This document shows, one piece after another, positions 1 through 8,544 of a stretch of 21,752 nt of DNA (the stretch's first letter is position 1; every line of letters starts with the position of its first letter). A program made the translations under genes and the position numbers. Under the pieces are notes generated by a model. The model was not told the origin of the DNA and did no database searches. It was given only the letters and a program-made list of their open reading frames with translations. This DNA is from Saccoglossus kowalevskii (lineage: Eukaryota > Hemichordata > Enteropneusta > Harrimaniidae): contig NW_003134368.1 in NCBI RefSeq assembly GCF_000003605.2, positions 91,130 to 112,881 of the forward strand. Direction: 5' to 3'.

Positions 1-441
1 GCAGCGACCACAAACGTATCCGTGTCCAGCCATTGGTTGGCCACGTAGAGGTCAAAATACGCGTTCTATTTTTAGGCGTTAAGTTTGGTTCTTCCGTTTC
101 ATCCCCTCCAGAATGTTCTACTTTCGCAGCCTAATCGCAGGTTTTTCCAAAAACGTCGAAAAAACACAAGAATTAGTAGAAATGTTCCTGTTTTGGGCGG
201 ATTATTGATAGAGAATAATTTCTTTATTACAAAAATGCTGAAAAACCGTGAGTTTTTGCCTTAGTTATTTTTTTATTGGCGAAAAACTGCGAACTCGGCA
301 AATTTGGTTGAACAACATCCCTTTATCAAATACACCCAGCGACACCAATGCCAGCTGACTGTGCTTCCGTTATGGATTCACAGTCAGCGAAGTGCTACGT
401 TTTGAAACCAAAGCTAAGTGCTTTAAACCACTTACCAAGGT
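1..441. other. Unassigned sequence with CCAAT-like motif and a hairpin
   Basis: No gene is recognised here. A CCAAT-type pair (CCATTGGTTGG, about 31-41) precedes an AT-rich TATA-like stretch (about 66-74), which could be a plus-strand promoter, but this is inference. A 10-bp perfect inverted repeat (354-363 with 379-388, arm GCTGACTGTG, 15-nt loop) lies just upstream of a short ORF. The rest has A/T runs and no long reading frame. Confidence 0.3.
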
Positions 442-552
442 ATGGATTATCGCAATATTGGATTCATCGTGAATGAAGAGAAAGCAGAACGTGTGCGCCA
501 CATGCTGCGTGGTTCATCTTACATCGTTAAGTTCCAACGAGTTTTTACGTAA
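442..552 (+). CDS. Very short ORF (36 aa) just upstream of a histone-type 3' end; function unknown
   Basis: This ATG-to-TAA frame begins MDYRNIG and ends KFQRVFT. It opens only 18 bases after an in-frame TAA, and its stop lies 15 bases before a histone-type stem-loop. That distance resembles the short 3' UTR of replication-dependent histone genes, which is the only reason to list it. The peptide is mildly basic and charged (EEKAERVRHMLRG in the middle) and matches none of the core-histone or H1 C-termini I know. It may be chance, a decayed 3' exon, or a tiny replication-linked transcript. Coding status is very uncertain. Confidence 0.15.
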   Translation: MDYRNIGFIVNEEKAERVRHMLRGSSYIVKFQRVFT

Positions 553-567
553 AAACACAAACAAAAC

Positions 568-605
568 GGCCCTTTTCTGGGCCACCACACACTCCAAAAA
601 GAGAA
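568..605 (+). promoter_or_regulatory. Histone-mRNA-type 3' processing signal (stem-loop plus downstream element)
   Basis: Positions 568-583 form the 16-nt 6-4-6 hairpin typical of metazoan replication-dependent histone mRNAs: GGCCCT, loop TTTC, TGGGCC. It is preceded by ACAAAAC and followed by ACCACAC, matching the usual AAC-stem-ACCA context. A purine-rich CCAAAAAGAGAA at 594-605 sits where the U7 snRNA target (histone downstream element) belongs, about 10 nt after the stem. The pair closing the loop is T-T rather than the usual T-A, so the stem has five G-C pairs. In histone mRNAs this signal is bound by SLBP and replaces polyadenylation. No histone ORF is seen in the 567 bases upstream, so this may be a relic. 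Confidence 0.6.
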
Positions 606-744
606 CTACCGTAACAAACACACTATTTAAATAAATCAAATTCGTTCATTTTTGACAAATACAACTTTATTGTTGACCCCGTTCTTGGCTAAAAATCACC
701 CTGGGCATTTAACCGAGGATGTCCCCAACATGTAACTTTTGTGA

Positions 745-792
745 AAACAGGGGGGTGGGCGCTTGCCCAGGGAGGGGCGCTTGCCCGGGGTA
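745..792 (+). repeat. G-rich segment with two direct copies of GGGCGCTTGCCC
   Basis: The 12-mer GGGCGCTTGCCC occurs twice, 21 bases apart. Each copy is a small hairpin (GGGC/GCCC). With the neighbouring runs (GGGGGG, GGG, GGGG, GGGG) the stretch could form a G-quadruplex. It is much more GC-rich than its surroundings and may be the edge of an interspersed repeat. No gene is seen here. Confidence 0.4.
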
Positions 793-1073
793 ATACGGTA
801 TGCAAATCAATACAAGCATTTCTTTTTCACTAATGCAGGAGTACAGAGTACAGAACATTGGGGGTGATCTAGATGGTTCTGGTACCAAAAATACTCATAG
901 ATGAAAATGTTGGAGTAACTCATAAGTAACAACCATGGAGTATGGTCGTTATACAGAACACTTACCACATTACAGCTAGGTTTAGATATAAATAACAAAC
1001 ACCTGCAAAGAAATAAAAATTGTTTTATGTCTCACAAGAAAATGCAGCAGCTAGTCTTTACACATCTTCGCTA

Positions 1074-1119
1074 GCCAAGGTCTAAGTTTATTCAGCCAAG
1101 CCTCTAAACAGACCTTGGC
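1074..1119. repeat. 10-bp perfect inverted repeat
   Basis: GCCAAGGTCT at 1074-1083 is answered by AGACCTTGGC at 1110-1119, with a 26-nt loop that itself contains another GCCAAG. It is probably a remnant of a small palindromic repeat. Nothing else is identifiable between about 800 and 1160. Confidence 0.4.
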
Positions 1120-1235
1120 AGAACTACCATCAAATATGCATATTCTAACAGCACCCCAGTAGTCAGTTGTTGCTAATCATTGTCCAATCAGTTTGCATGT
1201 TACAAATCCCTCTTTGGCATTTCATTTTAAACAAA

Positions 1236-1415
1236 ATGGTGGCACCCATGAATCGTGATATTTGTGATGATAAAATTGCGAAAGTTTTCGGTGTTGGTGC
1301 CCTCAAGCCTCATCAGGTACAGGCAATCGACGCAGTTTTGTGTGGGAAGGATGTCTTCATAGCGACAAAAACAGGACGTGGAATTTTATGTTATAATTTG
1401 GTACATCCAAGCTGA
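1236..1415 (+). pseudogene. Truncated RecQ-like DNA helicase fragment, Walker A damaged
   Basis: The frame (possible start ATG 1236 or 1248) reads FGVGALKPHQVQAIDAVLCG, then KDVFIATKTGRG and ILCYNL. This is the order of a RecQ-family superfamily-2 helicase N-terminus: the aromatic/'motif 0' segment (FG..LKPHQ..AI.A.L.G.DV) followed by Walker A, usually TGxGKS, and LCYQLP. Here TGRG is followed directly by ILCY, so the ATP-binding lysine is absent by an in-frame loss of about one codon. The frame stops five codons after LCYNL and runs straight into a hairpin (1412-1448). A complete protein would be several hundred residues with further helicase motifs, none of which is present. The fragment could be a decayed gene copy or helicase sequence carried by a mobile element. 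It is not functional as read. Confidence 0.6.
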
Positions 1416-1448
1416 TTGGGCGCCTTGTTTCAAGGTGCGCCTAATCAG
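1412..1448. repeat. Hairpin at the end of the helicase fragment
   Basis: The arms are 1412-1427 (CTGATTGGGCGCCTTG) and 1431-1448 (CAAGGTGCGCCTAATCAG), with a 3-nt TTT loop. They pair with one mismatch and a 2-nt bulge. The hairpin starts three bases before the fragment's stop codon, marking the junction where helicase sequence ends. It may be the terminus of an inserted or captured element. Confidence 0.5.
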
Positions 1449-1631
1449 ATTTCGCTGCTTAAAGATACGCATTTAGCCTATGCGATCCCGCACGGTATCG
1501 TGTAGAGGCCTATAGGTCGATGACATGGGACCGTGCAATTCGGAAGATGATCTTTACAGGATATTTGATATTTAGTGAAATCAAGTGTCAAAATACTGAA
1601 TGAGGTGTTACAATACTAAAGTTTTAAATAC
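1449..1631. other. No recognisable feature
   Basis: This is a moderately GC-rich stretch up to about 1555 and then AT-rich. On the minus strand it is intron downstream of the 1632-1715 exon. I found no further exon of that gene here. Confidence 0.3.
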
Positions 1632-1715
1632 CTCTTTCCACAATCATTATCATCTGGTTCATCACTTTTTATATTCAAATAAACGACAGGTACCATTAAT
1701 GCAATTGGTGCTAAC
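1632..1715 (-). CDS. TMEM116: TMEM116-like membrane protein, exon encoding TM4 and following loop
   Basis: On the minus strand an acceptor (TTCTATTTTATACAG) leads into an 84-nt exon that ends at a GTATTT donor. It starts and ends in phase 2: one base completes the incoming codon, then 27 codons, then AG. The residues LAPIALMVPVVYLNI form a membrane segment with the two prolines of the corresponding TMEM116 segment, which I recall as LIPLLLMTPVF. A hydrophilic acidic loop follows (KSDEPDDNDCGK) with one cysteine that could pair with the conserved Cys before TM3. The previous exon found (4319-4392) ends in phase 0, so a linking exon of about 45-50 nt is missing. The start of a minisatellite lies roughly 25-30 bp upstream of the acceptor. 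The match is by memory of the family and exon logic, not by search. Confidence 0.6.
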
Positions 1716-1739
1716 CTGTATAAAATAGAAACAAATGAA

Positions 1740-3931
1740 CATGAATACCATACATCCATAACACCCAAACTATTTTCCATAATTTCTACCCACCATGCAA
1801 ATACACACATACTGCGTAACGCCCAAACTATTTTCCATGATTTCTACTCACCATGCAAATACATACATACTACATAACACCCAAACTATTTTCCATGATT
1901 TCTACTCACCATGCAAATACACACATACTACGTAACAACCAAACTATTTTCCATAATTTCTACTCACCATGCAAATACATACACACTACGTAACACCCAA
2001 ACTATTTTCCATAATTTCTACTCACCATGCAAATACACACATACTACGTAACACCCAAACTATTTTCCATAATTTCTACTCACCATGCAAATACATACAC
2101 ACTACGTAACAACCAAACTATTTTCCATAATTTCTACTCACCATGCAAATACATACACACTACGTAACACCCAAACTATTTTCCATAATTTCTACTCACC
2201 ATGCAAATACACACATACTACGTAACACCCAAACTATTTTCCATAATTTCTACTCACCATGCAAATACATACACACTACGTAACACCCAAACTATTTTCC
2301 ATAATTTCTACTCACCAAGCAAATACATACATACTACATAACACCCAAACTATTTTCCATAATTTCTACTCACCATGCAAATACATACACACTACGTAAC
2401 ACCCAAACTATTTTCCATAATTTCTACTCACCAAGCAAATACATACATACTACATAACACGCAAACCATTTTCCATAATTTCTACTTACCATGCAAATAC
2501 ATACATACTACATAACACGCAAACCATTTTCCATAATTTCTACCCACCATGCAAATACATACACACTACATAACACGCAAACCATTTTCCATAATTTCTA
2601 CCCACCATGCAAATACATACACACTACATAACACCCAAACTATTTTCCATAATTTCTACCCACCATGCAAATACATACACACTACATAACACCCAAACTA
2701 TTTTCCATAATTTCTACCCACCATGCAAATACATACATACTACATAACACCCAAACTATTTTCCATAATTTCTACTTACCATGCAAATACATACATACTA
2801 CATAACACGCAAACCATTTTCCATAATTTCTACCCACCATGCAAATACATACATACTACATAACACCCAAACTATTTTCCATAATTTCTACTCACCATGC
2901 GAATACATACATACTACGTAACACCCAAACCATTTTCCATAATTTCTACTCACCATGCGAATACATACATACTACGTAACACCCAAACTATTTTCCATAA
3001 TTTCTACTCACCATGCAAATACATACACACTACGTAACACCCAAACTATTTTCCATAATTTCTACTCACCATGCGAATACATACATACTACGTAACACCC
3101 AAACCATTTTCCATAATTTCTACTCACCATGCGAATACATACACACTACGTAACACCCAAACTATTTTCCATAATTTCTACTCACCATGCGAATACATAC
3201 ACACTACGTAACACCCAAACTATTTTCCATAATTTCTACTCACCATGCGAATACATACATACTACGTAACACCCATACTATTTTCCATAATTTCTACCCA
3301 CCATGCGAATACATACATACTACGTAACACCCAAACCATTTTCCATAATTTCTACTCACCAAGCGAATACATACATACTACGTAACACCCAAACTATTTT
3401 CCATAATTTCTACTCACCAAGCGAATACATAATACTACGTAACACCCAAACTATTTTCCATAATTTCTACTCACCAAGCAAATACATACACACTACATAA
3501 CACCCAAACCATTTTCCATAATTTCTACTCACCAAGCAAATACATACATACTACGTAACACCCAAACTATTTTTCATAATTTCTACTCACCAAGCGAATA
3601 CATACATACTACGTAACACCCAAACTATTTTCCATAATTTCTACTCACCATGTGAATACATACACAGTACGTAACATCCAAACCATTTTCCATAATTTCT
3701 ACTCACCAAGCGAATACATAAACACTACATAACACCCAAACTATTTTCCATAATTTCTACTCACCAAGCGAATACATACATACTATGTAACACCTAAACT
3801 ATTTTCCATAATTTCTACCCACCATGCAAATACATACATACTACATAACACCCAAAACATTTTCCATAATGTCTACTCACCAAGCGAATATATACACACT
3901 ACGTAACACCCAAACCATTTTCCATGATTCC
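1740..3931. repeat. 58-bp minisatellite, about 37 copies
   Basis: The head-to-tail unit is 58 bp, with CCCAAACTATTTTCCATAAT followed by a TTTCTACTCACCATGCAAAT-type segment and an alternating CATACA tract ending TACGTAACA. The CCC phase marker recurs from 1764 to 3909 (2145 bases), equal to 37 steps of 58 minus one base. The single exception is a 57-bp unit near 3430. The first unit (before 1764) and last (after 3909) are partial. Units vary at a few fixed sites: CTATTTT/CCATTTT, CATGC/CAAGC, GCAAAT/GCGAAT, CACACAT/CATACAC, ACGTA/ACATA. Variants cluster, with GCGAAT mainly in the right half. The array lies within an intron of the TMEM116-like gene. Short ORFs inside it are artefacts of the repeat. 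Confidence 0.97.
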
Positions 3932-4318
3932 TAAAAAAAAATAAGTAAATAAAAGATCAAATCTGAAGCAAATCTATCTAAACTATGTACTATTTTCATC
4001 ATGTGTGGTATTTTGTAGCAATAAATGATACATACCTGCAAACAGTTGTTTGCTAGGAATTGGATAGTTTATATAATGTTCATGTGGTCAGAGTTTTGTA
4101 AAACTTGTCACGTCTTCATAATAAGTGAAATTATCATAAATACAAAATCTCATGATTTTCACTGACCCATGTAATTAGTCACTTGCTGTTTATGAATATT
4201 CATATTTTGAATCAGTAAAGTACACTAGACTAGACTAAATATGGAAGCATTTAATATATAGTTTATCAACCATAAATATGTATCCTAGTCAGTAGAAGTA
4301 TCATATATTCAAACTCAC
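3932..4318 (-). other. Intronic sequence, no exon identified
   Basis: This lies between the minisatellite and the 4319-4392 exon. A good donor-like GTATGT is present on the minus strand near 4030-4035, but the frame that would join the next exon carries a TAG, so no exon is called. An exon of roughly 16 codons is expected somewhere between 1716 and 4318. Confidence 0.3.
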
Positions 4319-4392
4319 CATGAGTGGCCTCAGATCATTGGCTCTGTTCTGTTTATCTTTTATTCTTATATACACATTTAAAGCATAATTTA
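4319..4392 (-). CDS. TMEM116: TMEM116-like membrane protein, exon encoding the end of TM3 and the cytoplasmic loop
   Basis: This 74-nt minus-strand exon has an acceptor TTTTTTCTGACAG and a donor ATG|GTGAGT. It begins in phase 1: the first two bases, TA, complete a codon that would be Val if the previous exon ends in G. It ends in phase 0. After that codon it reads NYALNVYIRIKDKQNRANDL and then RPLM. This parallels the TMEM116 stretch that I recall as VNYIWYLYTELRMKHTQ ending SPLV, at the cytoplasmic end of TM3. The segment coding for the body of TM3, between LQAV.Q (exon 8690-8839) and VNY, is not found. It should be an exon of about 40 nt between 4393 and 8689. Confidence 0.65.
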
Positions 4393-4441
4393 CTGTCAGA
4401 AAAAATGTTGCAATGTGAAAAGCCTGAGAGAAAAAGAGAAG

Positions 4442-4603
4442 AAATATACATGTAAAGTCGACAAGTATTTATATGATGAGGGTAAACTACTGGATTAATA
4501 TGGATGGAGTGGAGATTTCATCAAATATACATGTAAAGTCGACAAGTATTTATATGATGAGGGTAAACTACTGGATTAATATGGATGGAGTGGAGATTTC
4601 ATC
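4442..4603. repeat. Perfect 81-bp tandem duplication
   Basis: Positions 4442-4522 and 4523-4603 are identical over 81 bases (starting AAATATACATG, ending GATTTCATC). This implies a very recent duplication or active conversion. Because 81 is a multiple of three it also duplicates a short open frame (MMRVNYWINMDGVE), but there is no sign that this is coding. It lies in an intron of the TMEM116-like gene. Confidence 0.97.
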
Positions 4604-5078
4604 ATTAAAACAGCAAACAGATAACACTTCTTTTATTTTATTTTGTCTATCCTGACTACTAAACCTTAAAAATAAGCGCATTTACAGAACGCGATACAGT
4701 GCAAGAACAAGATTTTCCATAATTCTTAGTGACATCATTTGTTTTGCAGGTCAAAATGTTGTTTGATGCATCATGTTTGTATCTCATAACATAAAATGGT
4801 GTTTGCAGTTTGTATAAATGATATTTTAGTCTGAGTTTGTCATCAATCATAGACATATCTGCCATATTGTTTATTGACATAGTTATCTATAACATACATT
4901 AATCATTTATGAGCACCATAATTTCTGCCATAAATTTGGTTCAAAGTTTTTATTGTATTTGTTCATGATTTCGTTGTTAATATTTGAGCAAATTGACACA
5001 ATCTTAAAATTAATATTACAAATATCAATTTGTTACAAAAACAAAATTACATTTTTGCAGATATTCTAACTATTCTAA

Positions 5079-5143
5079 TTATGTAACAGTGAAATGTTGA
5101 TTTAGCAAATCGCTCTTGTAATTGTTGATTTCCTGTTCATCAT
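5079..5143 (-). CDS. Candidate alternative terminal exon of the TMEM116-like gene
   Basis: A strong minus-strand acceptor (TTTTTCTTTGTTTTTATGCAG) is followed by a 65-nt open segment. In phase 1 it reads DDEQEINNYKSDLLNQHFTV, then T and a TAA stop. Phase 1 is the same entry phase as the 4319-4392 exon, so it could be an alternative 3' end truncating the receptor-like protein after TM3. The peptide is hydrophilic and unrecognised. No AATAAA follows closely. It may equally be a chance acceptor followed by a short open frame. Confidence 0.2.
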
Positions 5144-5312
5144 CTGCATAAAAACAAAGAAAAACTGTCAAGTGTAATTTGATTCTGTTTGCAATGATAA
5201 AAAACTGATTCAACAAGGATCTGAAATAGCGGGTATCGTTGCTGGGTTACATGCAGAACATTGACTTTTTATATTGGGACTCAAAAAATACTTACTAATT
5301 TCATGTATGTAT

Positions 5313-5815
5313 GGGGGTCTAAAAACTAACTCTGTGACACGATTGTGCGACTCGCCAAAAGTCGATTATTGCACTCTGCGACAGGATCGCAGTGTCACTC
5401 TGCGAAGAGCACGATTCCTATTGGTTGGTGGGTCGAACAGCGCGAATCCCAATGGTCGATCTTCACCGCATGCCTTATAAAAAATTAAGTTTTAAATGGT
5501 AAAAATGGTACGGTAAAAAAAAAAGTGTGTAAACACTATGTACCGGCGACATGCCGCACTGTTCGGTGATCGGCAAGCACATGGAAGGCAAATTGTGGGA
5601 CCAAACAAATGACACATGGTTTACGGTGATTAGACACATCACACCGCTGGCTAGAAAAGTTAAATAGTGTAACGTGTGCGTTGGTGTTGACTGCCTATTT
5701 ACGGTGTAACGTTATCGCCATCTTGGAGTTGTATAAGGCTTCGTCCCGACGACTATGCTCATTAGCATAGGCGGCAGCTTCAAAGCGAGTAGAACGTGAA
5801 GTACTTTTCACGCGT
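5313..5815 (+). repeat. Left terminal inverted repeat (about 500 bp)
   Basis: Segments matching the right TIR, in order: GGGGGTCTAAAAACTAAC; GATTATTGCACTCTGCGACA; the CCAAT-box pair CCTATTGGTTGGTGGGTCGA; a CGACATGCCGC block; CGGTGTAAC; a GCCATCTTG (YY1-type) motif; and CTATGCTCATTAGCATAG, a nested hairpin with 7-bp stem. Another small hairpin, CTGCGACAGGATCGCAG, may be a transposase-binding site. The match fades after about 5815. Confidence 0.85.
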
Positions 5816-7224
5816 TCTGCAACGAATGTTGTACGTCTGCTTTAACTTTGTCGAGTGCATCAAGGAAAATAATTTGCATGCAGTGAAAAAAAAATCATTC
5901 ACAATGTGCAACGTTTTGCCATGACAGCAGTTGTTTGCAATCGTCTGCCTTCGTTTAGATCATAAACGGACTTCAAACTATTAGCTGGTATTTTAACCAG
6001 AAATGAAATTCTTTGTAACAGTTGTGAAAAGTAAACAAAAACGGCGTTGCTTTGTGGTATGAATGTAATTATTTTTGTATCATAATTTTCGAAGTCAGTA
6101 TTACTGAAAATTATGGTTTATTTTTTTAAATGAACGCCAAATTTTTGTGGTCCATATTGATCTTAATGTAGCGGGAAGGGAATTTTTTTTTTTCTTGATT
6201 TTTCAATAATTGATAAAACGGTTACTTTGTACCTTGATTCATCATCCCAGCTTTTTGAAATTTCGGAAAGATCAGTGCTCAAACGCTAACACTACTACCG
6301 TTTCGTTAATATTTGCATAATGTTTATAACATGTATTGTATATAGTATGATTATGCGTCAGCATAATCTGTGTTAATGCTCAGCAACGACACCTCAGTTT
6401 TAATCCCAAACACATGGACTTGCGCAACACACGCCAGTCGTAATCTCCGAGCACATGACATCAATGTGTGCCCCTATTCATAGGCACGCGACCTTCCATC
6501 CCGTGCACGCCTCGCCCGTGCTATTTCCATTCACACGCATATTGTAAGCTCATACTCTCGTGACAATCATTTTCCTAATCCTACTTGCCATGCAATCGTC
6601 AAGCTTTCCTGTATCCCGCTTTGCCTTAGCATAGTCATTCTACGTTCAGCAAGCGACCTGAACCCGTCTCCAAGCTATCCCACCCACCCTCATAATTTAA
6701 GCATTCCAATCCTGCATCATTCTGTATTACATTTCTACATTGTTTCAATAAAGTTAAGGGGGGGTTGTCATCGCAGTGCATGCGGGCACCACTCGATTAA
6801 CACGCTGCCATTCTTCGTGAATAGAGTCAAACATGCAACTCTGTGCACGGAAATGGTATCCGCAACGACGGTCGGGTGGTGACCCCTGCGTTGACTGGCC
6901 TCGATCACGTACCATGCTAATCTCTCCGTGATGTGAATCAAATCTGCGACTCACATCACGGAACAGGTTTCGGCGACGACGCTTGGCCTTGGCTCATACC
7001 CCTTCTGCTCTCAGGCAAGACTTGGTCTCTAGTGTCGTTTCTTAGCATTAACTACCGGTAATACTCTGTTGTTGACGATTCTGATAGAATGGGTGACAAG
7101 CTTCCTGTCGCAAACAATGCATATTAATCTAACGTCCATTGTCAGCATTATTATTATTCGTCTGAGAAATCGTTTTATTTTCTAAGTCTATATTCTATTT
7201 TAATAACACCATCTTACTAATGCA

Positions 7225-7533
7225 ATGACGATGAAAAGCAAGAAAGCAAAGACGCCAATGACAGACGAGGCAAAGAAAAATCCGCAACTCAGGGTCATAT
7301 TTACCAATTTAGACTTGCCTGCAGCCTGTTGTGATTCCGATGAAAAATTACAGGACTTTTCGCATTCACCCCTCGTTTACGCAATTTATATTTATTTTTC
7401 AAGAATTTTTCATTGGAATCGCAACAGATTGCAAGCATGTCTAAGTCATATTATGACCAACCTCGCGAGTGGTTCGAAGGGGACGATTAGGCTGAAATAT
7501 TCGCATCAACGCGAAAGAGTTTCAACTACTTAA
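7225..7533 (+). CDS. 102-aa ORF inside the transposon, unknown
   Basis: This is the only sizeable ATG frame in the plus-strand interior of the element. The N-terminus is rich in Lys (MTMKSKKAKTPMTDEAKKN) and could be a DNA-binding or nuclear-localisation tail. The middle is mixed, with a hydrophobic patch (LVYAIYIYFSRIF), and the C-terminus is basic (RLKYSHQRERVSTT). I recognise no DDE, zinc-finger or helix-turn-helix motif. It could be the first exon or a remnant of an element-encoded protein, or a chance frame. Confidence 0.2.
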   Translation: MTMKSKKAKTPMTDEAKKNPQLRVIFTNLDLPAACCDSDEKLQDFSHSPLVYAIYIYFSRIFHWNRNRLQACLSHIMTNLASGSKGTIRLKYSHQRERVSTT

Positions 7534-7897
7534 CCGATGACGACACCGATACATGAGACCGTTGAGGGCCGGTGATCAGACGAGGAAGTGAGTACAGGAA
7601 ATCTGTTGCTCGTCGACATCAGCCAAATAAACAAAGCCATCGTTTCCGTTTATGCAGAGAGCGGGCACCCATCTAATTTTCCGTTGACACTGCCGTTTTA
7701 GTTTTCTATCTTCAGCAGTTGTTTCAAACCATTCACACAGCTTTACGTTACGTTTTTTCTCTCTTAATATTCTTAATAAAATGATATTGATTGCCTAGAA
7801 ACAGTTTGACCCGCTACACGCTTTATTTGGGAATTCAAAGTGATGAATATAGTCATAATAAATTTTACTTGCTAATGACAAAAAAAGAAGGTAACAT

Positions 7898-8370
7898 CGT
7901 GTGAAACGTACTTCGCGCTCTACTCGCTTTAAAGCTGTCGCCTATGCTAATGAGCATAGTTGCGGACGAAGCCTTACAACTTCAAGATGGCGTTAATGTT
8001 ACCAGCTCCCTGATGTTACACCGTAATAAGGCAGCCAACACCAACGTGCATGTGTTCTGACGGATGTTATATATGTTAATAAATCAATGTTAAATACTTG
8101 CTGATTACCGAACCGTGCGGCATGTCGTCGGTAAATACTAGTTTACCGTAGTTCATGAGCAGTCGGCGAAATAACCATTTAAAACTGAACATTTCTATAA
8201 GGCATGCTGTGTACCCTTACATCGATCGATCATTGGGATTCACGCTGTTCGACTCACCAACCAATAGGAATCGTGATCTTCGCAGAGTGACACTGCGATC
8301 CTGTCGCAGAGTGCAATAATCGACACTCAGCAAGTCGCACAATTGCGTCGCAGTTAGTTTTTAGACCCCC
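7898..8370 (-). repeat. Right terminal inverted repeat (about 470 bp)
   Basis: Read on the minus strand this repeats the left TIR in the same order: the GGGGGTCTAAAAAC terminus, CACTCTGCGACAGGATCGCA, the CCAAT boxes, CGACATGCCGC, TTACGGTGTAAC, the GCCATCTTGAAG motif and the CTATGCT/AGCATAG hairpin. Small indels and scattered substitutions separate the two TIRs, so the insertion is not very young. Confidence 0.85.
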
Positions 8371-8544
8371 ATACTTACCTCCTAATTTCCGCAATAATAT
8401 ATCCGTATCACTTCATTTATTTACCACAAAGGATACGTTTATTTTTTTTTGTGTTAATTAACTTTTTAATAAATAGTATCTATCATGTCAGTATGTTTTT
8501 TTTTGTGTTGTTTACAAAGTGTGTGTGGAGAAAAAAGACGTTTT

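Larger units (their letters stand above)
5309..8374. mobile_element. Long-TIR DNA transposon, about 3.06 kb, inserted in a TMEM116-like intron
   Basis: The two ends are extended imperfect inverted repeats of about 500 bp, starting GTATGGGGGTCTAAAAACTA on the left and mirrored on the right (outermost 23 bp match). If the element proper is TGGGGGTC...GACCCCCA or GGGGGTC...GACCCCC, it is flanked by a 2-bp TA or AT duplication; the palindromic target makes these indistinguishable. The 2.1-kb interior has no intact transposase. It contains a 102-codon ORF (7225-7533), an AATAAA near 6747 and a GC-richer island at about 6760-7030. The element is probably non-autonomous or decayed. A 2-bp TA/AT target fits Tc1/mariner- or ISL2EU-like groups, but the terminus does not match one I can name. 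Confidence 0.8.

Noticed and set aside
807-998. Minus frame as the exon following the TM4 exon
   Set aside because: The peptide lacks the expected TM5-like segment, and no acceptor in phase 2 was found.
1412-1448. Helitron 3' terminus
   Set aside because: The hairpin lies downstream of helicase sequence, but the CTRR end expected about 10 nt later is absent, and a RecQ-type rather than Pif1-type helicase is present.
3303-3500. 65-codon plus-strand ORF with internally repeated peptide
   Set aside because: It lies wholly inside the 58-bp minisatellite; its repetition reflects the DNA repeat, and 58 is not a multiple of three.
1740-3931. CRISPR array
   Set aside because: Adjacent units are repeats throughout with no unique spacers; this is a minisatellite in a eukaryotic intron.
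4473-4655. 60-codon ORF with duplicated MMRVNYWINMDGVE
   Set aside because: It arises from the 81-bp tandem duplication in an intron; no splice sites or coding signature.
6754-6954. Minus-strand 66-codon frame in the transposon (…IHEEWQRVNRV…)
   Set aside because: It starts at GTG. EEWQ briefly recalls a Tc1 C-terminus, but spacing and order are wrong, and the plus strand of the same DNA has the better transposase-like word.
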